Origin: Kiritimatiellia bacterium
GTDB lineage: Bacteria; Verrucomicrobiota; Kiritimatiellia; RFP12; UBA1067
Direction of reading: 5' to 3'
DNA: 19,083 nucleotides
Assembly: GCA_017648225.1 (NCBI GenBank)
Contig: JAGCJE010000120.1
Span: forward strand, 1-19,083
The position numbers and the translations under genes were made by a program. A model generated the notes under the pieces. The model was given only the letters and a program-made list of their open reading frames with translations. It did no database searches and was not told where the DNA came from. Positions 6,741-14,400 of the stretch are shown in pieces (position 1 is the stretch's first letter; each line of letters starts with the position of its first letter).

Positions 6741-9160
6741 GGCTTAACCCAATAACCGGGCAATGTACGAATATCGTCGGCAGGTTTACGGTTGTAAACA
6801 CGCGCAGGAACCTTATACCCTTCAGGTAAAATATAGGCTAAAACAGCCGCCGGCGGAAGAATCGTCTCCCAAACAGTATACTCGCTGGCGGCGACTGAGT
6901 ATCTCTCAATGTTCGCGTAACGTCTCCAGATCGGCCAGACGCCGATGTTATCGAAGCCGTAAACGAGCTTCTTCGCATCCTGGTTTACGCCGAACGTCCA
7001 ACGGTACGGAGTAATACCGGCGACATATTCGCCGATACCGTCCGCGTAACTTTGAAGATCCAAAAACTTAACCGGATAGACGACTCCAAGTCCGCTCGTG
7101 AGAGTTTCGCCTTTGGGGTTTACGCCGTTATGAAAATCGTTGGCGAGATAAACGCCTTCGAGAAAACGGCTGTCCCCGGTGCAGGCGTGAGCGTAGACGA
7201 GCGTCTGGGCGCGGCGCATCGGGTGGCAATTCCCCCAGCTCATCGTGTGGACATATCCGTGGTCGCTGCGGAACCACGATGTGCGATACGGATACGCCTC
7301 TTCCAAATTCTTAAGCATACCTTCCGCCTCGTTGATTCTGCGGCGCTTAAAATTCTTGGCGTATTTTTCAATTTCGGGAACAAGCGGTTGATCCTTAAGC
7401 GCGAACTCCATGAGCTCGTAACCGTTCCAACCCCACGACGATTTATTGGTCTCGTGATTAAGTTTATCGATACGCTTTACGATCGAATCGAAATATTCGG
7501 TCTTGCCGGTCATCGCGGAGAGATTGAGAGCCGCAGTAAGCATAAGCCGCGGAGAATAATTCTCATCCTCCTTGAATACAACGTCGACGGCGTTTTCAGG
7601 AACCCACTTGTGGCTGACAAAACTCTTCATCTTCTTTTCGACAGGCGGATGGGTTTCAGCCCAGCGCCAGGCGCGCTCAGCCCGCTCAAGAAGTTTTTTA
7701 GCTATCTTTTCCTGTCCGGCGGCGCGATACGCACGGGCGACAAGAGCGACCGTGCCGGCAAAATCGTAGCACGAATTGTGAGTCGGCATCGAGATGAAAT
7801 AAATATGGTTCGTGCTGTCGCGCTCCGGCCCGTCGTATTCGCCGCCGGGGTGACCGGTAGTCTCAATCCACGTTCCGATTCCGCCGTCGGACTGCTGGGC
7901 CTTTATCAGATGACGCACGCCCCAAAGCGCCTCGTCGAGAATATCGGGAATTCCATTGCCGGATTCCGGAATCGAAAGCTGACCGTCGAAAAATTTATCG
8001 GGATTAAGCAGGTACACTAGCGATAAAGCGCGAGGAATTATCAGGTGCATGGGACGGCGATCGTAGTCCGCCGCATCATGATAACCTCCGGGCAAATGCA
8101 GAACCTTGTTGGTATCGCACAATCCCATGCTGGCTTTGATCGTCGGAAAATGCTTGAACTTGTGAGGCTTTCCGTTCTTGGCAATGATGGGCTTGCCGTC
8201 CGCAGGAAACACCGTCGAACCATACGACCATTCATCCGGGGGATGAACGCCGCGATACACGTCCATGTGACAGGCATCCGCCGTCCATTGGGTCCATGGA
8301 GGGCGCTTTTCAATTCCGCAGCGCTTGTTAAAGAGGCCCTGCATGTGAACACCCCAGGCCTCGACTATCGCCTCGTTTGAAACTTTGAACGGCATACTGG
8401 AACCGATGCCATCGATCACAATGCGATATTCGCCTTCGGCAACGAGTTTCGTAAGATCGGCTTCCAAAACCTCCTCACCGGTAAGAGGAGTATCTTTTAT
8501 TTTCGGATCTTCGCATCGGAGAGCGAGAGTACCTTCAAATTTAACCGCGCCGCTTGCACTGTCGACCACGCGAAACTTTTTACCCGCGAAACTTTTAAGC
8601 GGCAACGCTCCTGAATGGCCGAGCCACGTTCCGACATAGGCGTACTTGCGCGCTTTCGGCGCGTATCCGACCTGATTGACCTTAATGACCGGAGTAGAAG
8701 CGGCGGGGTCGTAAGTAAACTTGCCCGCAACGCCCAGATCAACAACAGCCCCCTTTTTCATCGCGGGAACTTTAATAAACGCATTGTGGATGACATCGGC
8801 CCCCCAGACCACAATTCGATTTCCATCCTTGTCGACATAGCGCTTAACGCCGTTGGCCTCGGCCCAGTACGAGAGAAATCCTTTAATCGTCTTTATTCTC
8901 TCGACAATCACCTGGCGGACATTTTTCTCGACATCGCGCTGGATTTCGGTACGCTTTCTTGCGAGCTGCCACTCCTGCAGTTTTGATCCGATAAGTTCAG
9001 CCTGACGAGGGTCGGCGAAAAAAGCCGTACTTTCGTCATCCGAGCCGTCAGCCTGAACGAGAATATATTCCGGCGTAAGCGCAGTAATCTTCCACTTCAC
9101 TTCGCCGTGAACGAAAGGCGCCAAAGAAAGAGCCGCGACAACGACTAAAAGTTTTTTCAT
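6737..9160 (-). CDS. Exported GH9-type glycoside hydrolase with N-terminal Ig-like domain
   Basis: Predicted inverting glycoside hydrolase outside the cytoplasm; the 807-residue protein starts with a signal peptide (about residues 1-19). Residues 20-157 are an unfamiliar segment with a Lys/Arg/Glu-rich helix (about 50-95). An Ig-like domain typical of GH9 enzymes starts at IKVNQVGYAPKARKYAYVG (residue 159) and runs to about 260. The (alpha/alpha)6 catalytic domain covers ~265-790: GGYHDAADYD carries the Asp pair D362/D365, equivalent to the DAGD motif with Ala for Gly; SIPESGNGIPDILDEALWG is a classic GH9 block. E760 in SEYTVWET is the candidate acid. GH9 members include cellulases, exo-glucosidases and glucosaminidases, so the substrate is not fixed. 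It lies 17 bases after the beta-helix gene and overlaps the PHP gene by four bases. Confidence 0.88.
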   Translation of the reverse strand: MKKLLVVVAALSLAPFVHGEVKWKITALTPEYILVQADGSDDESTAFFADPRQAELIGSKLQEWQLARKRTEIQRDVEKNVRQVIVERIKTIKGFLSYWAEANGVKRYVDKDGNRIVVWGADVIHNAFIKVPAMKKGAVVDLGVAGKFTYDPAASTPVIKVNQVGYAPKARKYAYVGTWLGHSGALPLKSFAGKKFRVVDSASGAVKFEGTLALRCEDPKIKDTPLTGEEVLEADLTKLVAEGEYRIVIDGIGSSMPFKVSNEAIVEAWGVHMQGLFNKRCGIEKRPPWTQWTADACHMDVYRGVHPPDEWSYGSTVFPADGKPIIAKNGKPHKFKHFPTIKASMGLCDTNKVLHLPGGYHDAADYDRRPMHLIIPRALSLVYLLNPDKFFDGQLSIPESGNGIPDILDEALWGVRHLIKAQQSDGGIGTWIETTGHPGGEYDGPERDSTNHIYFISMPTHNSCYDFAGTVALVARAYRAAGQEKIAKKLLERAERAWRWAETHPPVEKKMKSFVSHKWVPENAVDVVFKEDENYSPRLMLTAALNLSAMTGKTEYFDSIVKRIDKLNHETNKSSWGWNGYELMEFALKDQPLVPEIEKYAKNFKRRRINEAEGMLKNLEEAYPYRTSWFRSDHGYVHTMSWGNCHPMRRAQTLVYAHACTGDSRFLEGVYLANDFHNGVNPKGETLTSGLGVVYPVKFLDLQSYADGIGEYVAGITPYRWTFGVNQDAKKLVYGFDNIGVWPIWRRYANIERYSVAASEYTVWETILPPAAVLAYILPEGYKVPARVYNRKPADDIRTLPGYWVKP

Positions 9161-9177
9161 ATTCCGCCCTTTCTTAC

Positions 9178-12174
9178 TTAACGGATGATAACGCGCATAC
9201 CCTCGGGGCGCAACTTAGGCTCTTGAGCGCCGACATAATTCGGATAGCCGCCGACGGCCGCCGAGAACGGATAATCACCCTTTCGGGCTCTCGGCCTCAT
9301 AAAATCGGGCGAATTTACATCCGTCGACATAAAGCGCGGCGCTTCGGCAATGACGGTATTGTTCTCAACTTTCAAGCCCCTGGAAAGATCATATCCTTCA
9401 AGCGACAAAGCTTTGCCCGCAACAAAATTATCAGCCATATAAACGTTGTTTGTAAATGCGGCACCTCCGTCAGTCTTAAACGAAGAAGACGCATTTTGAT
9501 TGAATTGAGGTTCGTCTTCCTGGAAAAGCGCGCCGCCTGTAGATAATACAATCATATTATCATACATTACAGGTCGCCAGCTTGATTTCATATTTACCGT
9601 AACATCAACAAAGTTAGTTGAACCTACAACCGTATTATGATGTATATACACATCTCCATGTAATCCATTATGTTCCTTTGTTATAAACGGCTCTCCAACA
9701 TCTGTAACAAAAATATTGTAAGCGATTTCCGCCCTTGGCATTTCATTATACCCGCCAGAATTAGAATACATAGAGCGGCAATTGAACATTCTATTGGATA
9801 CAAAAGTGAAATCGCAATCCAACTGCTTAACTGGATAATACATCCAATAACAGTTAGTAAAAACATTATTGACGATTTCTGTATCCTTACCGCACATAAT
9901 AGTCGTCATTTGATTACTTGGAGATTTGCCTTCAAATCTGCAGCCGACAACTTTAACAAAGCGCCCGAGATCACTAACTCCTTGCTTTGCTCTTGAACCT
10001 ACTGCACAATGTTTATCCTCGCCGCGTTCTACACTAGACATATCTCCTTGCTGAATGAACACGCAATTCTCAATAGTGACATAGTCACCAAAAACATCGA
10101 CGACCCTCCCTTTTTTACCGAGCGAATCTCCATCGTACTGCTTATCATTATTTCCATAATAAGTGAAATCAAATCCACGAATCGTCACATAATCTGCACC
10201 TGTCGCGATCGCAAACACAGCGGGATTATTAGTGTTTGCATGAAGTTTAGGATCAATATCAACACAAACGCGCTCAGACTCAATTTCCGATCTTAATAAA
10301 ATTTCACGCACATTGAACACAACCAGATCTTCCGCTGTAACAATCTTATATATACGATCTGCTCCTCCCTTAACATATACCGTGCCGTTTCTGCCGCAAG
10401 CGGCAACACCCTCGCGAATCGTCTTGAATGGATATTCTTTTGTACCATCACCCGTGATTTCAACATTCGCGTCAACATAGACATTTAGCATACTGACTTT
10501 TAATGCGCCAGAGGACAAATTAACTGAAATTTCTTTTCCTGTCACTATATCCTTAACCTTGACAGCTGGTTGATAATTCCCTGAATTTTCATAAGTATGC
10601 GACACAGAAGTCTCCCGGACCGGTGGATCGTATTGCCCATCACCGTCAAGATCCCATGAAACATCAACTTCTCCGACATTTTGAGAGTAGACAACTGTGA
10701 ATGTAGCTTTTACAGGGGCAATAAGAGAATCATATTTAACCGTAAAACCATCTACCTGAAAATACTCCCCCTCTTGCGTCGCATCAATCGCCTTGGGCGG
10801 AACGGCTCCCACATATTCACTTGTAAACCCATCGGCCCCGGTCGCATTTGTAATCACCCATGGATATTTCTTAGAATTAATGCGATAATAATCTTCACTT
10901 GTTATATCCGTCGTATTCAAAAACTCAGGCGCCATTGCAAGAGCTCTGTTGTTTTCGCAAATCAGCCCGCCTCCATAAAGGTTGTAACCGTTTAAAAACG
11001 TAGCCGTGCCGTCTGAAAACGTGGCAGCATAATAGACATTGCCTTTTAGAAAAGGCTTTTTAGGTTCGTTATCTTCTACAAAAAAAGAAGTTGGCAGCAA
11101 ACCTAAAGAATTTATTTCATGCTCGCGAATAATACTTCCACCTTCAGCAAGCACAATCAAATTATCAAACACCCACGGAGCCCAGGCTTCATCGTTTTTC
11201 ATCGCGTCAGTTGTTGCGGCTATACCATCAACATAAATAAAACAGTCGCAGCCGACAATCGTATTATGATGAATTTTCGGAGAACCAGACATTCCTCTGC
11301 CGGAGGAATTCCGGTTGATAAATGGAATGTTCGAACCTACAAAGATATTATATGCAATTTCCGCATTAGGGATTTCGCTGTAGTTATCATAATTAGTTTT
11401 AATCGGGTACAAACAGTTTACAACACGGTTTGAGACAAAATATCCTCCTGAAGTCTGTTTAACCGCATACATATAATCGCCAGTACAATTTGTATAAACA
11501 TTACCTACGATTTTATTCTCAGAACTTGTACGAACGATGGGACTATCTTTATACCCAACGCCCTCAAACCAACAATCGGAAACAAGCATATTTTTACCAG
11601 TATTACCGCCCTCTGTCGTATCATTATAAATAACACCGCCGCCGCCATAGTCATTATTTCTCTCTCCTTCTCGTCTAAATTCACACGAAGATATAACAAA
11701 CCTATCAGCAGAAACAGAAACAACAACCCCCTTCTTGCCGAGGGAATTACCTTCTATCTTCTTCTCATTCACTGAATAATACTTAAACTTGATATCTTTT
11801 ACAGTACAATCATCAGCGTATCTCGCAATCGAGAACACCTTAGGATCATCGACGTTCAAATTTTCACTTAAAGCGCTTGAAATTTCCACAAGCGGTTTAA
11901 CATCGCCCCATGCGCGGATTGTCATGCCGGTAGCGGTGACAGTTACTAAATCATCTTCGCCGTCAATCAAATGATCGCCCTTAACAAAAACAGTACTTGC
12001 CTCTTCCGTCAACAAGTTCGCCGCATTCACCGCCGCGGCTATCGTTTTATACGGAGACTCCTGCTTGCCGTCAGCCGTTTCTGCCGTCGATGACGCATCG
12101 ACATAAATTTCAGCGGCTAAACCAGGCATTATGAAACCAAATACCAAGGCGACGCATGAAAGAATTTTTTTCAT
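9178..12174 (-). CDS. Secreted tandem beta-helix protein with central PKD domain
   Basis: Large exported protein of 998 residues; function not established. A signal peptide (about 1-21, ending GLAA) is followed by beta-helix half 1 (about 22-460), a PKD-like domain (about 470-555, with VSWDLDGDGQYD and SHTYENSGNY) and beta-helix half 2 (about 563-985). Each half opens with the DUF1565-like motif YVDA...PYKTI / PFKTI and ends with YVGA..PK. The many N- and G-rich turns (FVSNRVVNC, AEIAYNIFV, IHHNT) are typical of right-handed parallel beta-helices such as pectate-lyase-like folds. I see no convincing catalytic set, so it may be a lyase, a glycan-binding protein or an adhesin. An AGAGGAG site supports the start, and a good promoter lies just upstream. 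Base composition between ~9550 and 12100 is clearly lower in GC than the neighbouring genes. It is the first gene of the operon with GH9 and PHP. Confidence 0.85.
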   Translation of the reverse strand: MKKILSCVALVFGFIMPGLAAEIYVDASSTAETADGKQESPYKTIAAAVNAANLLTEEASTVFVKGDHLIDGEDDLVTVTATGMTIRAWGDVKPLVEISSALSENLNVDDPKVFSIARYADDCTVKDIKFKYYSVNEKKIEGNSLGKKGVVVSVSADRFVISSCEFRREGERNNDYGGGGVIYNDTTEGGNTGKNMLVSDCWFEGVGYKDSPIVRTSSENKIVGNVYTNCTGDYMYAVKQTSGGYFVSNRVVNCLYPIKTNYDNYSEIPNAEIAYNIFVGSNIPFINRNSSGRGMSGSPKIHHNTIVGCDCFIYVDGIAATTDAMKNDEAWAPWVFDNLIVLAEGGSIIREHEINSLGLLPTSFFVEDNEPKKPFLKGNVYYAATFSDGTATFLNGYNLYGGGLICENNRALAMAPEFLNTTDITSEDYYRINSKKYPWVITNATGADGFTSEYVGAVPPKAIDATQEGEYFQVDGFTVKYDSLIAPVKATFTVVYSQNVGEVDVSWDLDGDGQYDPPVRETSVSHTYENSGNYQPAVKVKDIVTGKEISVNLSSGALKVSMLNVYVDANVEITGDGTKEYPFKTIREGVAACGRNGTVYVKGGADRIYKIVTAEDLVVFNVREILLRSEIESERVCVDIDPKLHANTNNPAVFAIATGADYVTIRGFDFTYYGNNDKQYDGDSLGKKGRVVDVFGDYVTIENCVFIQQGDMSSVERGEDKHCAVGSRAKQGVSDLGRFVKVVGCRFEGKSPSNQMTTIMCGKDTEIVNNVFTNCYWMYYPVKQLDCDFTFVSNRMFNCRSMYSNSGGYNEMPRAEIAYNIFVTDVGEPFITKEHNGLHGDVYIHHNTVVGSTNFVDVTVNMKSSWRPVMYDNMIVLSTGGALFQEDEPQFNQNASSSFKTDGGAAFTNNVYMADNFVAGKALSLEGYDLSRGLKVENNTVIAEAPRFMSTDVNSPDFMRPRARKGDYPFSAAVGGYPNYVGAQEPKLRPEGMRVIIR
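9220..10488 (-). repeat. Second beta-helix unit (C-terminal copy of an internal duplication)
   Basis: Encodes residues ~563-985 of the tandem beta-helix protein. Landmarks match the first unit with an almost constant offset: NVYVDA 564 vs EIYVDA 22, SLGKKG 684 vs 144, AEIAYNIFV 815 vs 271, IHHNT 844 vs 301. The DNA copies are well diverged, so this is an old duplication and not a recent recombination product. Confidence 0.8.
10795..12111 (-). repeat. First beta-helix unit (N-terminal copy of an internal duplication)
   Basis: Encodes residues ~22-460. It is collinear with the second unit; both share the order YVDA / PxKTI, SLGKKG, MYxxVKQ, FVSNR..NC, EIPNAEIAYNIFV or EMPRAEIAYNIFV, IHHNT(I/V)VG and YVGA..PK. 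Between ~10510 and 10767 the two units are joined by the PKD-coding linker. Confidence 0.8.
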
Positions 12175-12215
12175 AATTGTTTCTCCTCTTAGAAGGACTA
12201 AACTTTTTTTTTAAT

Positions 12216-12244
12216 AATTTAGCACAATCCTTAATCTAAGTCAA
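12216..12244 (-). promoter_or_regulatory. Promoter of the beta-helix/GH9/PHP operon
   Basis: On the minus strand TTGACT (plus 12239-12244), a 17-base spacer and TAAATT (plus 12216-12221) preceded by TG one base upstream. The -35 matches the sigma-70 consensus at five of six positions. It lies in the 82-base gap after the btuB stop; a run of ten consecutive A on the minus strand (plus 12203-12212) follows the -10. No terminator hairpin for btuB is visible in this gap. Confidence 0.68.
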
Positions 12245-12256
12245 ATCCATACAAAA

Positions 12257-14239
12257 CTAAAACGTCCAGCGGAGAGTGATGTTGAACGATCGACCGGCGG
12301 CGGGATAGAAGTTTGCCCCGTATGTAGCATAATCGCAATAGTCACGATCAAAGAGATTATCAATATCAAAGGCAAGAACAAGCCCTTTAATCGGCTCAAA
12401 CGAAAACTCGTATTCAAGCCCAAGTGAAAACAGCACATACCCTTTCAGTTTGCGATACTCATTTTTAAGATCGCTTATCGTATATTGTTCGCTCGTATAT
12501 CTACAGCCGGCACGAACGAACAATTCATCCATAAGATACCATTTTGCATTAAGCGCGGCTTGATGCGCCGGGACTGCGCAAACATCCTTGTTGTCATAGT
12601 CGCCATTAACGACTCTCGCATTCACAAAACCGTACGATAGCGCGAGCGCCGCCATTTTCTCGCGCTCCCAGGCGAGCCTCAGATCAATTCCCTCTCGCCG
12701 CGTTCTACCCGGAAGATTAAAGTTATCGAACTTAAAGGGGTCATAATAAATTTCATCCTTTGTCTCGGAGATATACATCGCACCGCCCGCCGAGAATCCG
12801 TCGAGAAACTCAATATCACCGCCGATATCCATGCTCCAGCCGCGCTCTGGAGAGACGAGATTGCCCGATGTATAAGAGACCTCATCAATGAACGGAGTCC
12901 GGTAGAATCGGGCGAATTTCGCGAAAATCTTCGCGTCATCATAAGGGCGATAGTTTACTCCTCCCTCAAATGCGCTTAAATTATCATTTCGCGACGGATT
13001 TCGAAGGCTTTCGCTGTTTGTCATGAGCCGCTCTAACCTCGCTCCTCCAAAGACCGAAACAAAATCATTTAAAAAGAGCTCATCTCTAATAAACGCGCCC
13101 ATCGTCCAACGCGACTGATCTTCCTTCTGCTTCCACACGTATGTTGGATAAAGATAAGAGTTATAACCCTTGCGAACATCCCACCTAAGCGTTCCACCGA
13201 AGGTAAATTCATTGTTGAAATCCCCTAATGACGCTGTATTGATATATTGCGGCGTTATGCTCAACGCATAATTATCGAATGGCGAATCCTGAAGATATCT
13301 GTCCGTCTTCTGAAACGCCCTAAAACGATCGCGGCGATGCGAGAGAGTCGTTTCAAACTTGATTTCATTTTCATCGTCAATTACGCCTTTCGCGGTAAAG
13401 TTCAATCCGTACGAAGTCTGCCTATAATTGTAGAAGCTGTAGTCTGGATCGGCAGCACGCCTATCGCTCTTCCATTCCGCGAATGTCAGCGGACCTGGGA
13501 GTTCATACTCCGAATCCGAAAAGAACGAACTTAACTTGATGAACGATCCTCCGTCGAAATCCTTGCGCACTGCGCCGTTCAACCGGTAAAGATCATACCC
13601 GCTAGAATCTCTCCACCCTTCAGAACGATCCCACGCTCCGTTCGCATAATACGACACCATCTCTTCTTCATCGCCGCCCTTAAGCCCGATAAACGAGCCG
13701 AATGTCTCCCAGCTTCCGCCGCGAAACTCAACGAATCCTTCTTCATCATATCCAGGCTTTTCGGTAATGATATTTATCATTCCCGCCGAGGCGTTGCCGC
13801 CGTGCATTACGGTTTGGGGTCCGTGCAAAACTTCAATACGCTCTACGGACGAAAGCGGAAAGCGTGAAAAGTCGCTTCCGCTCATATCGAAATTATTGAG
13901 AACCTCGCCATCAGCCTTAACGAGAACGCGCCCGATGGAAGTTTCGCCGTATCCGCGCATTGAAACCTGGGTCATCGCGGGATTCGCACCGCCGATATGA
14001 CGCACAAATACGCTCGCGTTTCGCTCAAGCGCGTCCATGATGTCGCGCGCGCCCGATTCGCGAAGTTCCGCTTTAGAAAACGTCTCCACGAATTGCGGAG
14101 TTTTCATTTTGCCGCTCTCAAGCCGCGTCGCTTCTACCACGATGGTGGGAACGGCATTGGTTGTTTTGCCGCCCGCCGCGACTGTCGGTGAGAAGCCTGC
14201 GGCCACAAAAGCCGAGGCGAAGAGTATTCGTCTATTCAT
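12257..14239 (-). CDS. btuB: TonB-dependent receptor, probable vitamin B12 (cobalamin) receptor
   Basis: Outer-membrane receptor that imports its ligand using TonB energy. I place the start at 14239 (660 residues): the ATG has AAGG upstream and begins a clean signal peptide (MNRRILFASAFVAAGFSPTVAA). The in-frame ATG at 14296 lies inside the leader RNA and is unlikely. A TonB-box-like TIVVEA lies at residues 32-37. The plug domain (about 45-160) includes VSMRGYGE, VERIEVLHGPQTVMHGGNASAGMINIITE. The beta-barrel follows, with DNLFDRDYCDYATYGANFYPAAGR near the end and a terminal Phe (LRWTF). The protein alone would only support a TonB-dependent receptor; the cobalamin riboswitch just upstream makes BtuB the best call. 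No susD-like partner is adjacent, so a glycan importer is less likely despite the neighbouring glycan genes. Confidence 0.82.
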   Translation of the reverse strand: MNRRILFASAFVAAGFSPTVAAGGKTTNAVPTIVVEATRLESGKMKTPQFVETFSKAELRESGARDIMDALERNASVFVRHIGGANPAMTQVSMRGYGETSIGRVLVKADGEVLNNFDMSGSDFSRFPLSSVERIEVLHGPQTVMHGGNASAGMINIITEKPGYDEEGFVEFRGGSWETFGSFIGLKGGDEEEMVSYYANGAWDRSEGWRDSSGYDLYRLNGAVRKDFDGGSFIKLSSFFSDSEYELPGPLTFAEWKSDRRAADPDYSFYNYRQTSYGLNFTAKGVIDDENEIKFETTLSHRRDRFRAFQKTDRYLQDSPFDNYALSITPQYINTASLGDFNNEFTFGGTLRWDVRKGYNSYLYPTYVWKQKEDQSRWTMGAFIRDELFLNDFVSVFGGARLERLMTNSESLRNPSRNDNLSAFEGGVNYRPYDDAKIFAKFARFYRTPFIDEVSYTSGNLVSPERGWSMDIGGDIEFLDGFSAGGAMYISETKDEIYYDPFKFDNFNLPGRTRREGIDLRLAWEREKMAALALSYGFVNARVVNGDYDNKDVCAVPAHQAALNAKWYLMDELFVRAGCRYTSEQYTISDLKNEYRKLKGYVLFSLGLEYEFSFEPIKGLVLAFDIDNLFDRDYCDYATYGANFYPAAGRSFNITLRWTF

Positions 14240-14281
14240 ATTTTCCTTTTCCCCCTCATGCGAGAGTACTTTGGTATTGTT

Positions 14282-14356
14282 GGATGCGGCCCGCATTCCG
14301 GCTTTAACGGCTGCGCGACAGCGCCTGGATTACACAGGACTTTCCGGTTACCGCAT
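14282..14356 (-). promoter_or_regulatory. Cobalamin riboswitch (compact aptamer) upstream of btuB
   Basis: On the minus strand the leader shows the cobalamin-riboswitch core. ATGCGG (14356-14351) and CCGCAT (14289-14284) can close it. GGAAAGTCC then leads into the P5 hairpin CCTG TGTAATC CAGG, followed by the P6 hairpin GCTG TCGCG CAGC, then CCGTTAAAGCCGGAATGC. The long peripheral arm (P7-P11) of the classic form is missing, so it resembles the compact class-II type. A second ATGCGG (14296-14291) competes for the same CCGCAT. Known family behaviour is repression of B12 uptake genes when cobalamin is bound; the btuB ribosome binding site lies about 35 bases downstream. Confidence 0.78.
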
Positions 14357-14371
14357 TTTAAATTAGCGCGT

Positions 14372-14400
14372 ATTATATCATTTATGGCCTATCGTATGAA
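14372..14400 (-). promoter_or_regulatory. Promoter of the riboswitch-btuB transcript (extended -10)
   Basis: On the minus strand TTCATA (plus 14395-14400), a 17-base spacer and TATAAT (plus 14372-14377), with an extended TG (TGATATAAT). The -35 lies within the last codons of rsmI, so btuB is transcribed separately, starting about ten bases before the aptamer. Confidence 0.72.

Noticed and set aside
7052..8020. A 322-codon plus-strand frame opposite the GH9 gene
   Set aside because: The minus-strand frame has signal peptide, Ig-like and GH9 motifs; the antisense frame shows no recognisable domain, and no ribosome binding site.
10100..11760. Recent DNA-level duplication inside the beta-helix gene
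   Set aside because: Matching protein motifs are clear, but the corresponding nucleotides are diverged, so a recent or slipping repeat is not supported.
12180..12215. Terminator of btuB at the T run 12203-12212
   Set aside because: The run reads as A on the transcribed minus strand and no GC-rich hairpin precedes it.
14240..14296. Upstream in-frame ATG for btuB giving 679 residues
   Set aside because: The extra 19 residues would be read from the riboswitch leader and precede a normal signal peptide; the ATG at 14239 has a good ribosome binding site.
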